Shown here: positions 50,940 to 62,323 of the stretch, in pieces
Layout: each line of letters begins with the position of its first letter
How positions within the stretch are numbered: the stretch's first letter is position 1
Source of the DNA: Macropodus opercularis
Taxonomy: Eukaryota; Chordata; Actinopteri; Anabantiformes; Osphronemidae
Direction of reading: 5' to 3'
Assembly (NCBI GenBank): GCA_030770545.1
Contig: CM061099.1
Span: 17,323,501-17,387,500, forward strand
DNA length: 64,000 nucleotides
Notes under the pieces: model-generated
What the model was told of the DNA's origin: nothing
The model's input: only the letters and a program-made list of their open reading frames with translations
Database searches by the model: none
Position numbers and translations under genes: made by a program

Positions 50940-52289
50940 ACAGTTCTCCCACTAATAATAGTCAACCAACTAATCACAGGGGAGGAGCACAGAGGGAGAA
51001 CGTGATGTCACACGACAAACAGAAAACCTGGAGCCCTCAGGGCCTATAAGCCTGGACCCCATGGCCCAGACGACTGGAGGGGAGGCTGACAAGGACTTGA
51101 CAGACAGACCAGACATGACCGGGAACCACAGAGAAAGACAGACCAGAGCAGAAAAAAAACTTGTGTCCATGAATTGAATGTTCATAAATGTTTATAAGTC
51201 CCTTCATGGTGGGCTTAACCATAAATCAAGAGTCATCAGTCCACGGAGCTCCTCGCTCCAGGGGCCCAGAATAGCCTCCTGTGGAAGACTGGAACAGAAG
51301 CGGACCCTCTACCAGGCCGCTGGAACAGGACAGAAGCGGACCTCTCCTCACGGGCCGCCCGAACAGGAGCGAACGCCTCCTAGGGTCGCCGGAAAAGAGG
51401 CAGATCCTCCACAGATCAGTCCACGGAGCAGAAGGAGCTCATCGCTCCAGGGGTCAAAAATAGCCCCCCGTGGACCACCGGAAACAGGAACCGGGCAGGT
51501 ACAGCGGGGACGAGCCGCAGTTTCCCTCAGCCTGTCGTCTCACCCTGGAGACCGCTGGGCGCAGGGGCGGTAGGGAGCCGTACTCCTTAAGGCGCCGGGT
51601 TGCTGGAGCTGGAGCTGCTGGCCATGGTGAGACTCCGGAACCGGACTCCGGATAGGTGCAGCTGGGGTGAGCCGCTCTTTCCCCAAGCCTGTCGTCTCCT
51701 CCTGGACAAATACAGGACGAAGGGGCAGGTGCAGTGGTGGTGGAGACAGACGTGGAGGTGATGAACTTAGTGCGGGCAGCCTCTCTGCCTGGAGAGCCGG
51801 AGACAGATGAGTGTGGGCAGCAGTCTCTCCGCCTGGAGAGCTACAGACAGATGTGGCAATCCCCCCTCGAACACTGCAGGACCATCACCTGGAGTGTTTC
51901 ACTCTCCGGGGCAGAACAGACTTCATCCTGCAGTCCGCAGACGAGACTGGACAACAACACTTTATTGAACATAACACTGGACATAACTGAACTTAGCTAC
52001 AGGACAGGACAAGGAACATCACCAGGAGCACAGGAACACCACAAAGGCGCCAAACTCACGGGCTCACAGAAGCACAGGACTCACATAAGCACGGGACTCA
52101 CAGAACTTACAGGAACACAGGACCCACATCATCACACCTGCGACGGACCGACAAGGACAGAAACAAGAGGGCAGGTTTAATACAGAACTAAACAGGAAAT
52201 TAAACACAGGCGAAAACACTAATCACAGGGCAGGAGCACAGAGGGAGAATGTGACGTCACACGACAGGGCACTGAGGGCTGGACTGTAA
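50940..52289 (-). mobile_element. GC-rich LTR-type repeat of unknown family
   Basis: On the minus strand the right end starts TGTTACAGTCCAGCCC, and AATAAAG lies at about 51958, an LTR-like arrangement. A 45-bp block (ACTAATCACAGG..GGAGCACAGAGGGAGAA..) occurs twice in the same direction, at 50968-51014 and 52219-52264. The centre 51230-51900 is strongly GC-rich with a duplicated segment (AGTCCACGGAGC..CTCGCTCCAGGGG at 51238 and 51418) and repeated GCCTGGAGAGC words. Frames such as 51178-51573 are products of this composition. Confidence 0.5.
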
Positions 52290-52610
52290 CATTAAAAGTT
52301 GCTTAAGAGAAATAGAAGTAGTGCTGAACATCTACAGAACAAGTTTAATTATTGAAAGTAAAAATTTCAAAATAAAGCATAATGAATTAACATTAGGTAT
52401 TCATAATTAAATAATTTCATAAAACATAGCTAACTTAATACAGTACAAGTAAAATTACAGATTTGCAAGAGTTCCCTGATATTGCTTAAGTTTTAACAGC
52501 ATGGCCAGAGCAAGCAGAACATGTTTTTTCAATAAATCATTTTAGCAAATGAGTTGAAAATAATTGCATATTACAGTTAAAGTAACAGTTCTATTCTGTA
52601 ACTTAAATAT
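52290..52610 (+). repeat. Dispersed repeat R, left part of an interrupted copy
   Basis: Same orientation and order as 59120-59400: CAAAATAAAGCATAATGAA, then CTGATATTGCTTAAGTTTTA, then AGCAAGCAGAACAT. Continues at 54300 after inserted transposons. Confidence 0.6.
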
Positions 52611-52639
52611 TTATTTATTGTGAAGGGGTATAATAAATG

Positions 52640-53700
52640 TATACAGAGAAAAAAATATTTCCACCCCAGCTGATTTTGTAAGTTTGCTTACTAACAAAGA
52701 AATTATCAGTCTATAATGTCAATGCTAGGTTTATTTGTGAGAGACAAAACTAACAAATAAATCATACATTGGGAGCCATCTCAGCTTGTTGCCTGTATAA
52801 AATACACCTGTTCACAGAATCAATGAATCAATCAATCCAGATTCCAAACTCTTCACCATGGCCAAGACCAAGGAGCTTTCCAAGCATGTCAGAGATAAGA
52901 TTATGGACCTAGACAAGGCTGGAATGGGCTACAAGACCATCGCCAAGCAGCTAGGTGAGAACGTGACAACAGTTGGTGCGATTATTCGCAAACAGAAGAA
53001 ACATAAATTAACTGCCAGTCTCCCTTGGTCTGGAGCTCCATACAAGATCTCACCTTGTGGAGTTTCAATGATAATGAGAACGGTCAGGAATCAGCCCAGA
53101 ACTACTCCGAAGGAACTTGATCTCAAGGCAGCTGGGACCATAGTGAGCAAAAAAACAGTTGGTAACACACTTCCCCTGCTCAAGAAAGCACATCTACAGG
53201 TCCATATGAGGTTTGCCACTGAACATCTGACTGATTAAGAGGAAGACTGGTTGAAGGTGTTGTGGGTCAGATGAGACCAAAATCGGGCTCTCTGGCATCA
53301 ACTCAACTCTCTGTGTTTGGAGTAGAAGAAATGCTGCCTATGAAAACACTGTTCCCACCGTCAGATATGGAGGGAGAAACATTATGCTTTGGTTGTGTTT
53401 TTCTGCCAAGGGGACAGGACAATTGCACCAAATCAAAGGGAGGATAGATGGGGCACACAGGCAGTTTTTGGTGAGAACCTCCTTCCCTCAGTCAGGCCAT
53501 TGAAAGTGGGTTGTGGTTGGGTATTCCAGCATGACAATGATCCAAAACACATGGCCAAGGCAACAAAGGATTGGCTGAAGAAGAAGCATTTTAAGGTCAT
53601 GGAGTGGCCTAGTCAGTTTCCAGACCTTAATCCCATAGAAAATCTGTGGAGGGGGGAGCTGAAGGTTCGAGTTCCCAAACATCTGCCACGGGATGAGATT
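52640..53700 (+). mobile_element. Tc1-like transposon, right end lost
   Basis: Left flank CAGCTGATTTTGTAAGTTTG, then a transposase. 52858-53238 (126 codons) has the paired helix-turn-helix half (KELSKHVRDKIMDLDKAG, YKTIAKQLG); after a stop and frameshifts, 53389-53700 gives QHDNDPKHMAKATKDWL and DLNPIENLW, two of the catalytic acidic motifs. It is cut at about 53700 by an L2 3' end. Confidence 0.85.
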
Positions 53701-53915
53701 CAATTCAATTCAATTAACTTTATTTATATAGCACCAATTCACAACATCAATTATCTCAAGGCACTTTACCACACTGGACCTAACAAATCCCACATAGAGC
53801 AAGCTTTTAATTGTAGCCAATCAATAAATTGTACAATTTAATAGCAACAGTGAATAGGAAAAACTCTAGAGAGGAAGAAACCTCCAGCAGACACAAGCTC
53901 AGTGTGTGCAGTTTA
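53700..53915 (-). mobile_element. L2 3' end fragment between two Tc1 pieces
   Basis: Matches 56224-56455: a (CAATT)n run, TTTATTTATATAGC, then AATAGCAACAGTG and GAGGAAGAAACCTCCAGCAG. Only the terminal 200 bp of the LINE are present, minus orientation. Confidence 0.85.
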
Positions 53916-53929
53916 GGCCATCTTTATAT

Positions 53930-54300
53930 ATAGCAACAATTCTTTTTTTCAGATCCTCTGAGATTTCTTTGCTATGTGATGCCATGTTGAACTTCCAGTG
54001 ACTAGTATGAGAGAGTGAGAACTATACAAATCAAATGTAACACACCTGCTCCCCATTCACACCTGAGACCTTGTAACGGTAAAAAGTCACATGACACCAG
54101 GGAGGGAAATTGGCTTATTGGGCCCAATTTTGGACGTTTTCACTTAGGTGTGTACTCACTTTTGTTGCCAGGGGTTTAGACATTAATGGCTATGTTTTGA
54201 GTTTTTTTGAGGGCACAGCAAATTTACAATGTTATACAAACTATACACTCACTACTTTGTAGCAAGGTGTCATCTCTTTAGTGTTTTCACACGCAACTTG
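53930..54300 (+). mobile_element. 3' part of a second Tc1 element
   Basis: Reads TTTGCTATGTGATGCCATGT, then the same GTGTACTCACTTTTGTTGCC tail as 11925-12148. This family differs from the Tc1 at 52640-53700. Confidence 0.7.
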
Positions 54301-54390
54301 TGTGAATGTCATGTTGAAAGACTGGAAATTGTGGACATCCCCGCGAGTTAAAAACGCTCAATCTATGTCTTTTACCCCAGGCATCAAGAG
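54300..54390 (+). repeat. Dispersed repeat R, right part
   Basis: Resembles 59653-59730 in the same orientation: GCAACTTGTGTGAATGTCAT, then CGAGTTAAAAACGCTCAATC. Taken with 52290-52610 it suggests one copy split by inserted elements. Confidence 0.5.
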
Positions 54391-54729
54391 TCAGAGAGAT
54401 TTGTACCATTTGTAATAACTATGTGACAGAATGCCTCTCACCCTTCAAGCTGTAAAAGGTACTTTTTTTTTTCTAGGTACTGTGACTCAGCAATGAATGG
54501 GAAGGATCCTGCTACTGACAGGATCATCCACTCAAGTGCACATATGGTGTCAGATCTGTCTCCAGAAGCCCAGCCATACACACGGGTGAGACCACACACA
54601 CACGTGCATGTCTTTAATTGTTCTGAAGACACTGATTGAAAAAATGCAATCTATTTCCCTCCATCCATATCCCTCCAATTGCAATTTCTGAACTTAAATA
54701 ATACAATACAATACTTTTTTTGTAAAGAT

Positions 54730-55165
54730 AAAACCTGACTTGAACATGGATCACCCATACACCAATTGCTCCACATACATGGCCTATGCACGGACTGTCC
54801 CATAGCCACATACGCCCCTGCAGACATACACCCATCCATATGTGAATCCACCCACACTCTCGGACCCACACAATGCACTTCCCATTCATGGGGCGTGTGC
54901 AAATTGTTGTGTGATAAAAGCATGGTGAACGTGAGGCAGGGGTGGCTCAGAAGTAGAGCTGTGGTTTGATTTATGGTTTACCCAGTCATGTGCCAAAGTA
55001 TCCTTGGGCAAGACACAGAACCCCAAGATGCCCCCAGTGTGTCAGCCTAAACTGTATAGCAGTCCTGCCACCAGTGTGTAAACGTGCGCGCGCGTGAATT
55101 AGACACAATGTTTAAGAGTACCATAGGTAGAAAAGCGCTATACAAATGCAGACCGTCAATCATAT
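54730..55165 (+). mobile_element. tRNA-type fish SINE copy
   Basis: From about 54940 it has a tRNA-like head (GGGGTGGCTCAGAAGTAGAG), then TGTGCCAAAGTATCCTTGGG, CAAGACACAGAACCCC, and the end AGAAAAGCGCTATACAAATG. 54730-54930 is a further block shared, inverted, with 47820-48020. Confidence 0.75.
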
Positions 55166-55169
55166 AGTC

Positions 55170-56220
55170 AATAATTGCACAAATTGGAATTTTTAAACAA
55201 ACTGTTACAGCATTATGTAACTGTATGTAACATAACAACACATACAACCTCAGAGAAACAACAATCTAGCAATCAAGCAATAACTTGAAGTGCTCATTAA
55301 TTGTTTACTTACATTGTGGAGGTATTTTGGCTCTGTTTATTTGTTGTGCATTAGCTTGTGCACACTCTATTAAATTCTATTAAGGTTCCTGGACAGCTCA
55401 AAGCCTTTCACTTTTTTCACAAATTTAGTGTAACATTAACTGGTGTGATTAGATTTGCTTGTTGCATAACCCAATAATTAGCTTTTCCAAAGACAGCCTC
55501 ACATTTGCGTCTAGAATACTCTCTTTTTAGAAAGGATTACACCAGACTACAGCAGCGGTAGTCTGCCATTCATCTGTATCTTTGATATCTTTCTGTCATG
55601 AATACATCTAAGGGAAGCCAACATAAGTTTTCATATGTCATAGATGCATGAAGCATCTTTTACAATAATAAATAAATGTGACGCCCCTGATGTACTACTT
55701 TCTTGTGGTAGTACCAGACTAAGATAGTAGCAATGTGGTGGGCACTGGGAATTATAAGTGGGTGTTTTTCTTCCATAGTCAAATTTGCAGGTGCCAGACC
55801 CTGAGTAATCCATCTTCAATGATTGGGTTGAGTTGGTTGGACTTTGGTTTAGTAGTGGCAGTTTCATTTTGAGACAGTTGTATTATTCCTTGAGTACTTT
55901 GCACAGTAAGAATAATCACAATTTTTGAGAGCTCATGAAGTGCTTTTTTCATTGTAACACTTCTATCCTGGGTCTGGGTCTTGAATGAGGCAGCATCATT
56001 CCTTTCAAGTCAATGTGAGTCCTAAACTTGAGTTCTAAGGTTTTGGACATCAGACTTGTAACGTCAGACTGTATTTCAATGTTTACTTCAGGTTTAATGA
56101 GATAATTGCAACTCTGGGTTGCATTACGTTAAGAATGATGGCCCAGGGATCCAGCTTGTGTGTTGCAATTCAGAAGCATGAATAATTCTGGTTGCATGAG
56201 CTGCAGGGTTATTCTCTGTG
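55170..56220. other. Gene-free DNA
   Basis: No exon, RNA or repeat recognised. Confidence 0.4.
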
Positions 56221-56821
56221 GAGATGAAATTTTCAATTCAATTCAACTTTATTTATATAGCGCCAATTCACAACATCAGTTATCTAGAGGCACTTTACAA
56301 GTAAGGTTTTAAGACCTTACACAACTAAACCCAACAACTGCCACATAGAGCAAGCTTTTAATTGTAGCCAATTGATAAATTGTACATTTAAATAGCAACA
56401 GTGGAGAGGAAAAACTCCCTCTCTAACGAGGAAGAAACCTCCAGCAGACCCAGGCTCAGTGTGGACGGCCATCTGCCTTGACCGGTTGGGGTGAGGGGAT
56501 AGAGAAGAGAGAAAAGAACACAACCACAACGACAAAACAAGCAGCAACAGAACACAGGCAGGATGGTTGGACCAGCAGCTGAACACTGGAGACACACGAC
56601 TCTGAGTCTGATGATACCTGGAGATGAGGATAGAGAGAGACAGAAGGGGAGAAGCACAACTAGGAGAGAAAAGGGACAAAGTTAGTCACATGTGGAAATG
56701 AAGGCATGTTGGCGGATAGAAAAAAAAGAGAAAAAGAGCTCAGTGAATGAAGGACGTGCCCCAGCAGTCTAAGTCTATAGCAGCTTAACTAAGAGATGGT
56801 TCAGGGTGACCAGAACATTCT

Positions 56822-57722
56822 CTAACTATACGCTTTGTCAAAAAGAAAGGTTTTAAGCCTAGTTTTAAAACTAGAGAGGGTGTCTGCTTCTCGAACCTGG
56901 ACTGGAAGCTGGTTCCATAGGAGAGGAGCTTGGTAGCTAAATGCTCTGCCTCCCATTCTACATTTAGAAACTCTAGGAATCACAAGTAGACCAGCGCTCT
57001 GAGAACGAAGCGTTCTGTTGGAAGCATAAGGAGCCATGAGGTCTTTAAGATAAGATGTGATCTCTCTTCCTAAGTCCAGTCAGAACTCTGGCTGCAGCAT
57101 TTTGAATTAATTGGAGGGTTTTCAAAGAGTTATTGGGACAACCTATGAGTAGCGAGTTACAGTAGTCAAGCCTAGAGGTAACAAATGCATGGATTAATTT
57201 TTCAGCGTCACTCTGTAAGAGGATGCTCCTAATTTTAGCAATATTCTTAAGGTGGAAGTAGGCAGTTCTAGAGATTTCCTTAATATATGGTGTAAAGGAC
57301 AGATCTTGGTCAACAATGACACCAAGGTTCCTCACAGTAGAACTTGAAGCTAACGTTATGTCATCCAGAGTAACAATCTGATTCGATAATGAGTCTCTGT
57401 GGTTTTTAGCACCAATTATAATAACCTCAGTTTTATCTGAATTCAGTTGTAGAAAGTTATGGGACATCCAGGATTTGATATCATTTAAACAAGTTTGAAG
57501 TTTGACTAATTGGTTTGTTTCCTCTGGTTTCATGGACAAATATAACTGAGTATCATCTGCATAGCAGTGGAAATTTATAGAATGTTTTCTAATAATATTA
57601 CCAAGGGGAGACATGTAAAGACTGAAAAGTATTGGACCAAGCACAGAACCCTGTGGAACTCCAAAGCTAATTCTTGTGTGGATGAAAGATTGATCATGAA
57701 CATTAGCAAATTTGTTCAACAA
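56822..57722 (-). pseudogene. L2 reverse transcriptase, C-terminal half
   Basis: The longest retroelement frame of the L2 family here: 225 codons open with an intact YADD active-site motif, then a frame break at about 57040 and a further 71-codon piece with the conserved L2 C-terminal block (FSYQAPLLWNQLPVQVREAD). Endonuclease and the first RT motifs are upstream in broken frames. Confidence 0.8.
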
Positions 57723-59029
57723 ATAAGATTGAAACCATCCCAGTGGTGGGCCTTTAATCTCAATGCTATGTTCCAGTCTCTGTAATACAGTGTTGTGATC
57801 TATGGTATTGAATGCTGCACTAAGATCTGACAGGACAAGTACAGAAACTAGACCATTGTCAGAGCTGTTTCTGTTCTATGATGTCATGTGAATCCTGACT
57901 GGAAATCTTCATACAGGTTATTCCTACGCAGGTGTTTGTTTAGCTACAATTTTGTCAAGAATTTTAGAAATAAAGGGCAGATTAGATATTGGACTATAGT
58001 TTGCAAGTTTTTAGGGTTATTGTAGGTTTTTTTCAATAAAGGTTTGACTACAGTAACCATAAAAGCTCGTGGTACGTGGCCTGTTAGCAGAGACTTATTG
58101 ATTTGATTTAATATTGACATGCGGATTAATGGAAGAACTTCTTTGAGTAATCTAGTTGGGAATGGGTCTAAGAGACATATAGCTTAGAGTTAATTATTAA
58201 AGTTAGGGCAGTATGATCTGTGGGGGTAAGGCATAGGTCTAACCAGCAAATCTAAAACTATTGGATCTGCAGATTGATATATAATTTGTTCAAAGACTGA
58301 ATTTTTTTCTCTAATGGTTATGATTTTATTAGTAAATAAATTCATTGCTGCTGGGATTTAAAGGGATGCTACACTCAACAAAACTATGACTCTTAGTCAG
58401 CCTGGCTACAGCGCTGAAAAAAACCTGGGGTTGATTTTATTTTCCTCAATTATTGATGAATAATATGTGGTTCTAGCAATCCAAAGTGCTTTTTTATATA
58501 GTGTTAAACAGTCGTTCTATGCTAGGCTGGATTCACGTAATTTGTTGGACGCCACAGCCTTTCTAGTTTCTGGGTCCTTTGCTTAAGGCTGCGGATCTCT
58601 GAGTTATACCATGGAGCCAACTGGCTTCTTATTCAAAGGAGCAACAGTGTCTAAAATTGTATGCAGTGAAGCTGCAGCAACAATCATCTCCTTCCATCTA
58701 ACAGCATCATCATCAGATAAACATCTGCTCTAGTTGAACTTCTTTCCATTTGTTGTAAGGTCTGTTATGGTCAGTTCAAAAGTTAATAGGAAATGATCAG
58801 ATAACAGAGGGTTTTGGGGTAGAACTGTTAAATGATCAATCTCAATCCCATAAGTCAGGGGTGTCAAACTCAAATACACAGTGGGCCAAAATTCAAAACT
58901 GGAACAAAGTCGCGGGCCAACATTGATATTTATTGAAAAAAAAAAATCTTCCTCCAGATATAACAATGAACCTTTTCTTATGGACCAAAACAGGTTTTGC
59001 TTAAAAACTGGATATGGAACAAGCAAAGC

Positions 59030-59890
59030 TTAATACTAAACTAGACTAAGCATTTCCATAAGAAAATGCACTGTGAATGCTGTAATGCTGAATTTATTCC
59101 CAAGAACCGTTGACTGTAGCTGGAGAGTTTAAAAACTTCTTAAAAGTAGTTTAAGAAAAATACAAGTGATTAAAAAAGAGCTAAACGTGTTCTGAACAAG
59201 TTAAAAGTCTTAAATTATAAAATAAAGCATAATGAAATAATACTAAGTAAGTGTTTGTAATTAAAGAAAACACAGTTGAGTTGATCCAAACAGTAAAAGT
59301 ATGGAAAACCCCTAAAACGTGTTGATAGAAACGCGTTGAAAGACTTTCCTGACATTGCTGAAGTTTTAAAAGCATTGTTACAACAAGCAGAACATTCAGA
59401 TTCAAAGTGATGACAATAAATATCACTTTTAAAAGATGTGTCTCCAGCAGGATTTAAACCTGCTGCCTCTCGCAGTAACATGCAGCAAACTAACCGCACG
59501 GCCACCTAAGCAACTGCTATTCACAGTCACCGACGCAGCCTGTCAGACACACGCTGACTGCTGTAGCTGTGGCGATTCGCCGATCATGATGAAGCCCGTT
59601 AAACGGGCTCGTTGCAGCGAAACCGTAACATTAATGACTATTAATTTAAGTTGCAACTTCTGTGAGTTTCATGTCCAAAGACCGGATATTGTTGAATACC
59701 CAGCGAGTTCAAAACGATCAATGTGTCTCTTCTGCTCCGCGAGTCAGGCAGAAAAATGAGGCGTTCAATGGCGCAGAAGCGGCCGCTCTTGGTTCACAGT
59801 GAGCAAGTAGACAAGTGTCTCTACATTTGCTTCACAGCGTTCACAGTCATAATAAAGATTAGGAAAACAATACTGTGAAGGCTTCTTTTA
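59030..59890 (+). repeat. Dispersed repeat R, copy inside the hAT element
   Basis: From AAACTAGACTAAGCATTTCC to GGAAAACAATACTGTGAAGG. Matches 61554-62805 in inverted orientation over much of its length, and 52290-52610 plus 54300-54390 in the same orientation. Contains a tRNA-like module on the minus strand at 59440-59514 and the words AGCCCGTTAAACGGGCT and GCAGCGAAACCGTAAC, shared with 62050-62090. Confidence 0.6.
59440..59514 (-). other. tRNA-like module (not a functional tRNA)
   Basis: Minus strand has a D-arm-like GGTGGCCGTGCGGTTAG and a perfect T-arm (GCAGG, loop TTTAAAT, CCTGC). The acceptor ends do not pair well, so it is tRNA-derived at most. Confidence 0.5.
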
Positions 59891-60480
59891 GCCATTTTGA
59901 GAGGAGTAGCACGGTGCCAGTATTACATACCATGACTACGGTCAACAGAGGAGTGGGCGTTACTGGGTCCTGTCCTGATTGACGCGCCAAAACGTCAACA
60001 AGCATTCTGGGATTTGTAGTATTAGCGGTACATACTAATTACTGACGGGCCAGCTCTAATAGTAATTTGGTATGGCTTCGCGGGCCAAATATAATTACTC
60101 TGCGGGCCAAATTTGGCCCACGGGCCAGAGTTTGACACCTATGCCATAAGTGGTTATAAGATCAAGAGTATGACTAATTGTTGTTGGAGTCGACTCATTC
60201 AGACGAACATATTCATCCTGCTGCAGCAAGGTTGCAGTGAGACTACATGAATCTATTTGATGGTCACTTATCAAGTAATTAAGTAAGTAAGTGTAGTATA
60301 ACTCCGAAAAGTGTGTTGTTCAAATCAGGTCCGCATAACAGATCTTTGTTTAAACAGGCTCATAATCTGCACTTGAGTCAAACAGGTCAGCTTCAGTTTC
60401 TGGGAGTTTTATACACAGAATGATGACAAGTACCAGTGCTCTCTGTATGTTATCCATGGAAGGTGTAGGTTCTGCATGAT

Positions 60481-61095
60481 CATTATCAAACATCTTCTGC
60501 ATGAATTCTATGTTTTCATTTCAGGTTTCTTGTCCAGCGTTTTCCTGAGAGAACTAAGGTGCTTGATTGCCTTTTGCTTGGAAGAAGTTGTGTGGGGGAA
60601 CGAAAGGTTTGATAATTCGTTGACAGTGCTGACTTGTCATCATCCTTTGTCTTGTCCAATACTGTACATCAATTAACAACAAAGATCTGCTGTGTTGTTT
60701 AATATATCTTTCATCTGCAGTTTGTTTAACCCTTGTGCAGCCTTCGAGGCTAATAGTATAGTAATAGTATTTTATTATACAAACCATTATTACAGTATAA
60801 CACAGCCAGTATGGCTTTATTAAATAAAACAAATAATACAAAATAAAAAACTGATTAAAAAAGGACACATTTAAAATAAAAATAAATAAATAAATAAAAA
60901 TATAATAGGGTGCAAAAAAAAGTTACTCTTGTAGTAGCTCATGTAATCTACACATCTAAATCGCGTTCACTGAAAGGGTTTCCCATTCAGATATGGGATT
61001 CACAGTTATTTTCTATATATCTATTCTATTTCTATTTCTATTGAGTTGGTTGGTATTTTAACATAGAGATGCGTGTTCTTTTCCAATCGCCCCAT
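60481..61095. other. AT-rich DNA between L2 and retroviral remnant
   Basis: No feature recognised apart from an A/T-rich run at 60880-60905. Confidence 0.35.
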
Positions 61096-61099
61096 CCAT

Positions 61100-61515
61100 T
61101 TATATAAAAGTTAGTGTACAAAAGCAAAGGATAATTCCAAAAACCACAAAAATAGGCATCAAAATTGGTGTACAACACCTGTATCCCAAGGGCCAAATTG
61201 GTCTACCAGCCATTTGTTAAAACTAAATCCTGCTGATTCCGTTTTATTTTCCAATGCAGTGATATTGCTAGTGATATCATCTGGAATGAGAGTGACACAA
61301 GCATCTCCTGTGAAATGTAATGTTAGGCACATACCTCCAGATTTAACTAAAATATAATCAAGGGATATTTCATGTTTGAGTAATGTTAATCTGTGTGATT
61401 TATCATTAGCCGCTAATAGATGAAATCCTCTAATTGTCTCATTTGCAAATGTGGACAAGGAATATGTAATGTTATCAATACGATCAGCTAAAAATGTTGC
61501 CATACCATGGAAATA
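61100..61515 (-). pseudogene. Endogenous retrovirus envelope fragment (transmembrane subunit)
   Basis: Minus frame 61503-61159 (114 codons) has the gamma/epsilon-type transmembrane subunit pattern: a heptad-like stretch, then LDYILVKSGGMC..C..IPDD. The usual CX6CC motif is altered, with a longer spacing and a single second Cys. The frame stops before the membrane span; a hydrophobic stretch follows in another frame, so a frameshift separates them. Surface subunit and fusion peptide region are missing. It is a dead fragment of the same provirus as 62806-64000, by strand and order. Confidence 0.7.
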
Positions 61516-61531
61516 AACCAGTACTCAATAC

Positions 61532-61575
61532 AAAACAATACTGTGAATGCTTTAAAGCATTCACAGTATTGTTTT
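61532..61575. repeat. Perfect 44-bp palindrome
   Basis: Two 22-nt arms, left beginning AAAACAATACTGTGAATGC, with no spacer. It marks one edge of a repeat R copy. Confidence 0.95.
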
Positions 61576-61582
61576 CCTAATC

Positions 61583-61620
61583 TGATGACGCTTCGCTGAT
61601 GACGCAGCGAAGCGTCATCA
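61583..61620. repeat. Perfect hairpin, 16-bp arms, 6-nt loop
   Basis: TGATGACGCTTCGCTG, spacer ATGACG, then its exact complement. Lies 7 bp from the 44-bp palindrome. Confidence 0.95.
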
Positions 61621-62180
61621 ACCCAGTTAAGCTGTTTGGCTTTGATGCCTTGAACAGTGTATGTTGACAGTTACAGCGGTTTGAATTCGCTGACGATTCA
61701 ACAATTGTGAGTTTTCCGACATGAAACTCACTCAGGTTGTAGAATGAAGTACATTTAAACCGCGGTTTCTCTCTAAACTTTCACTTTTCGCAATTTTCGC
61801 TCTTTTTAAAAGATTCTTTCACTCTAATGTAGAGACACTTGTCTACTTGCTAACTGGGCACATGGCAAAACCGAAAGACTGACAAATTTCGCCGTATTTG
61901 TCTCGTAGCGTCAGCTATGCCTGATTCGCGAGCAGATTTGAACATTTTGAACTTGCTGTAAATTCTACAATTGTCAGTCTTTCGACATGAAACTCACACA
62001 GGTTGTAGATTAAAGTCTCGCCTTTCATTTGATGTGGTGGTTTGTGATTACTGTTACGGTTTCGCCGCTACGAACCCGTTTAGCGGGCTTCGTTTTCATC
62101 AGCTTTTGGCCACAAGATGAAGCTTCAGTGACAGTAAACTCAAGTTCTTATAGATCTGCGCGCACACCCACTTTCAGCTG

Positions 62181-62250
62181 CTCAGATGGCCAATCGCTTA
62201 GTGTGGTGAGCTCTGAAACTAGAGGGAACGAGTTCAATCCCCAGTTGAGG
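62181..62250 (+). other. tRNA-like module 1
   Basis: CTCAGATGGCC.. start, B-box-like GAGTTCAATCCCC, and end CCAGTTGAGG that can pair with the start. No clear anticodon arm. Followed by AGACTGATGTTTGTTACCA, as in module 2. Confidence 0.5.
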
Positions 62251-62323
62251 TAACTGTTTTTAGACTGATGTTTGTTACCAAGATGAGGGTCTAATAGACC
62301 TTCGGACGCGGCCAATTTCAGCT

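Larger units (their letters stand above)
58856..60143. mobile_element. Non-autonomous hAT transposon with 8-bp target duplication
   Basis: 1288 bp. Left end CAGGGGTGTCAAACTC; right end is the inverted near-match (GAGTTTGACACCTATG). Flanked by CCATAAGT at 58848-58855 and 60144-60151, the 8-bp duplication typical of hAT. Subterminal GGGCCAAA/GCGGGCCAA words are repeated. No transposase frame. Its middle carries repeat R (59030-59890). Confidence 0.93.
56224..60480 (-). mobile_element. Long L2-clade LINE, interrupted by a hAT element
   Basis: Minus strand, 3' end at 56224 with a (TTGAA)n tail. Reading back: 3' UTR 56280-56780, C-terminal piece 57037-56822 (GLLVIPRVSKCRMGGRAFSY), RT frame 57722-57045 (225 codons) with FGVPQGSVLGPILFSLYMSP, HCYADDTQLYLSM and FVTSRLDYCNSLL, then decayed RT N-terminus to about 58200, and endonuclease text ending SDHFLLTFEL near 58790-58765. 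The hAT element at 58856-60143 splits the endonuclease; LINE text resumes at 60152 (STPTTISHTLDLITTYG). The most complete L2 copy here, but stops and shifts make it inactive. Confidence 0.88.

Noticed and set aside
51178..52180. Frames of 131 and 148 codons
   Set aside because: Products of a GC-rich repeated segment that reduces stop codons; no protein family visible.
53262..53841. Long frames after the first Tc1 transposase piece as separate genes
   Set aside because: They are frame-shifted parts of the transposase, running into an L2 tail.
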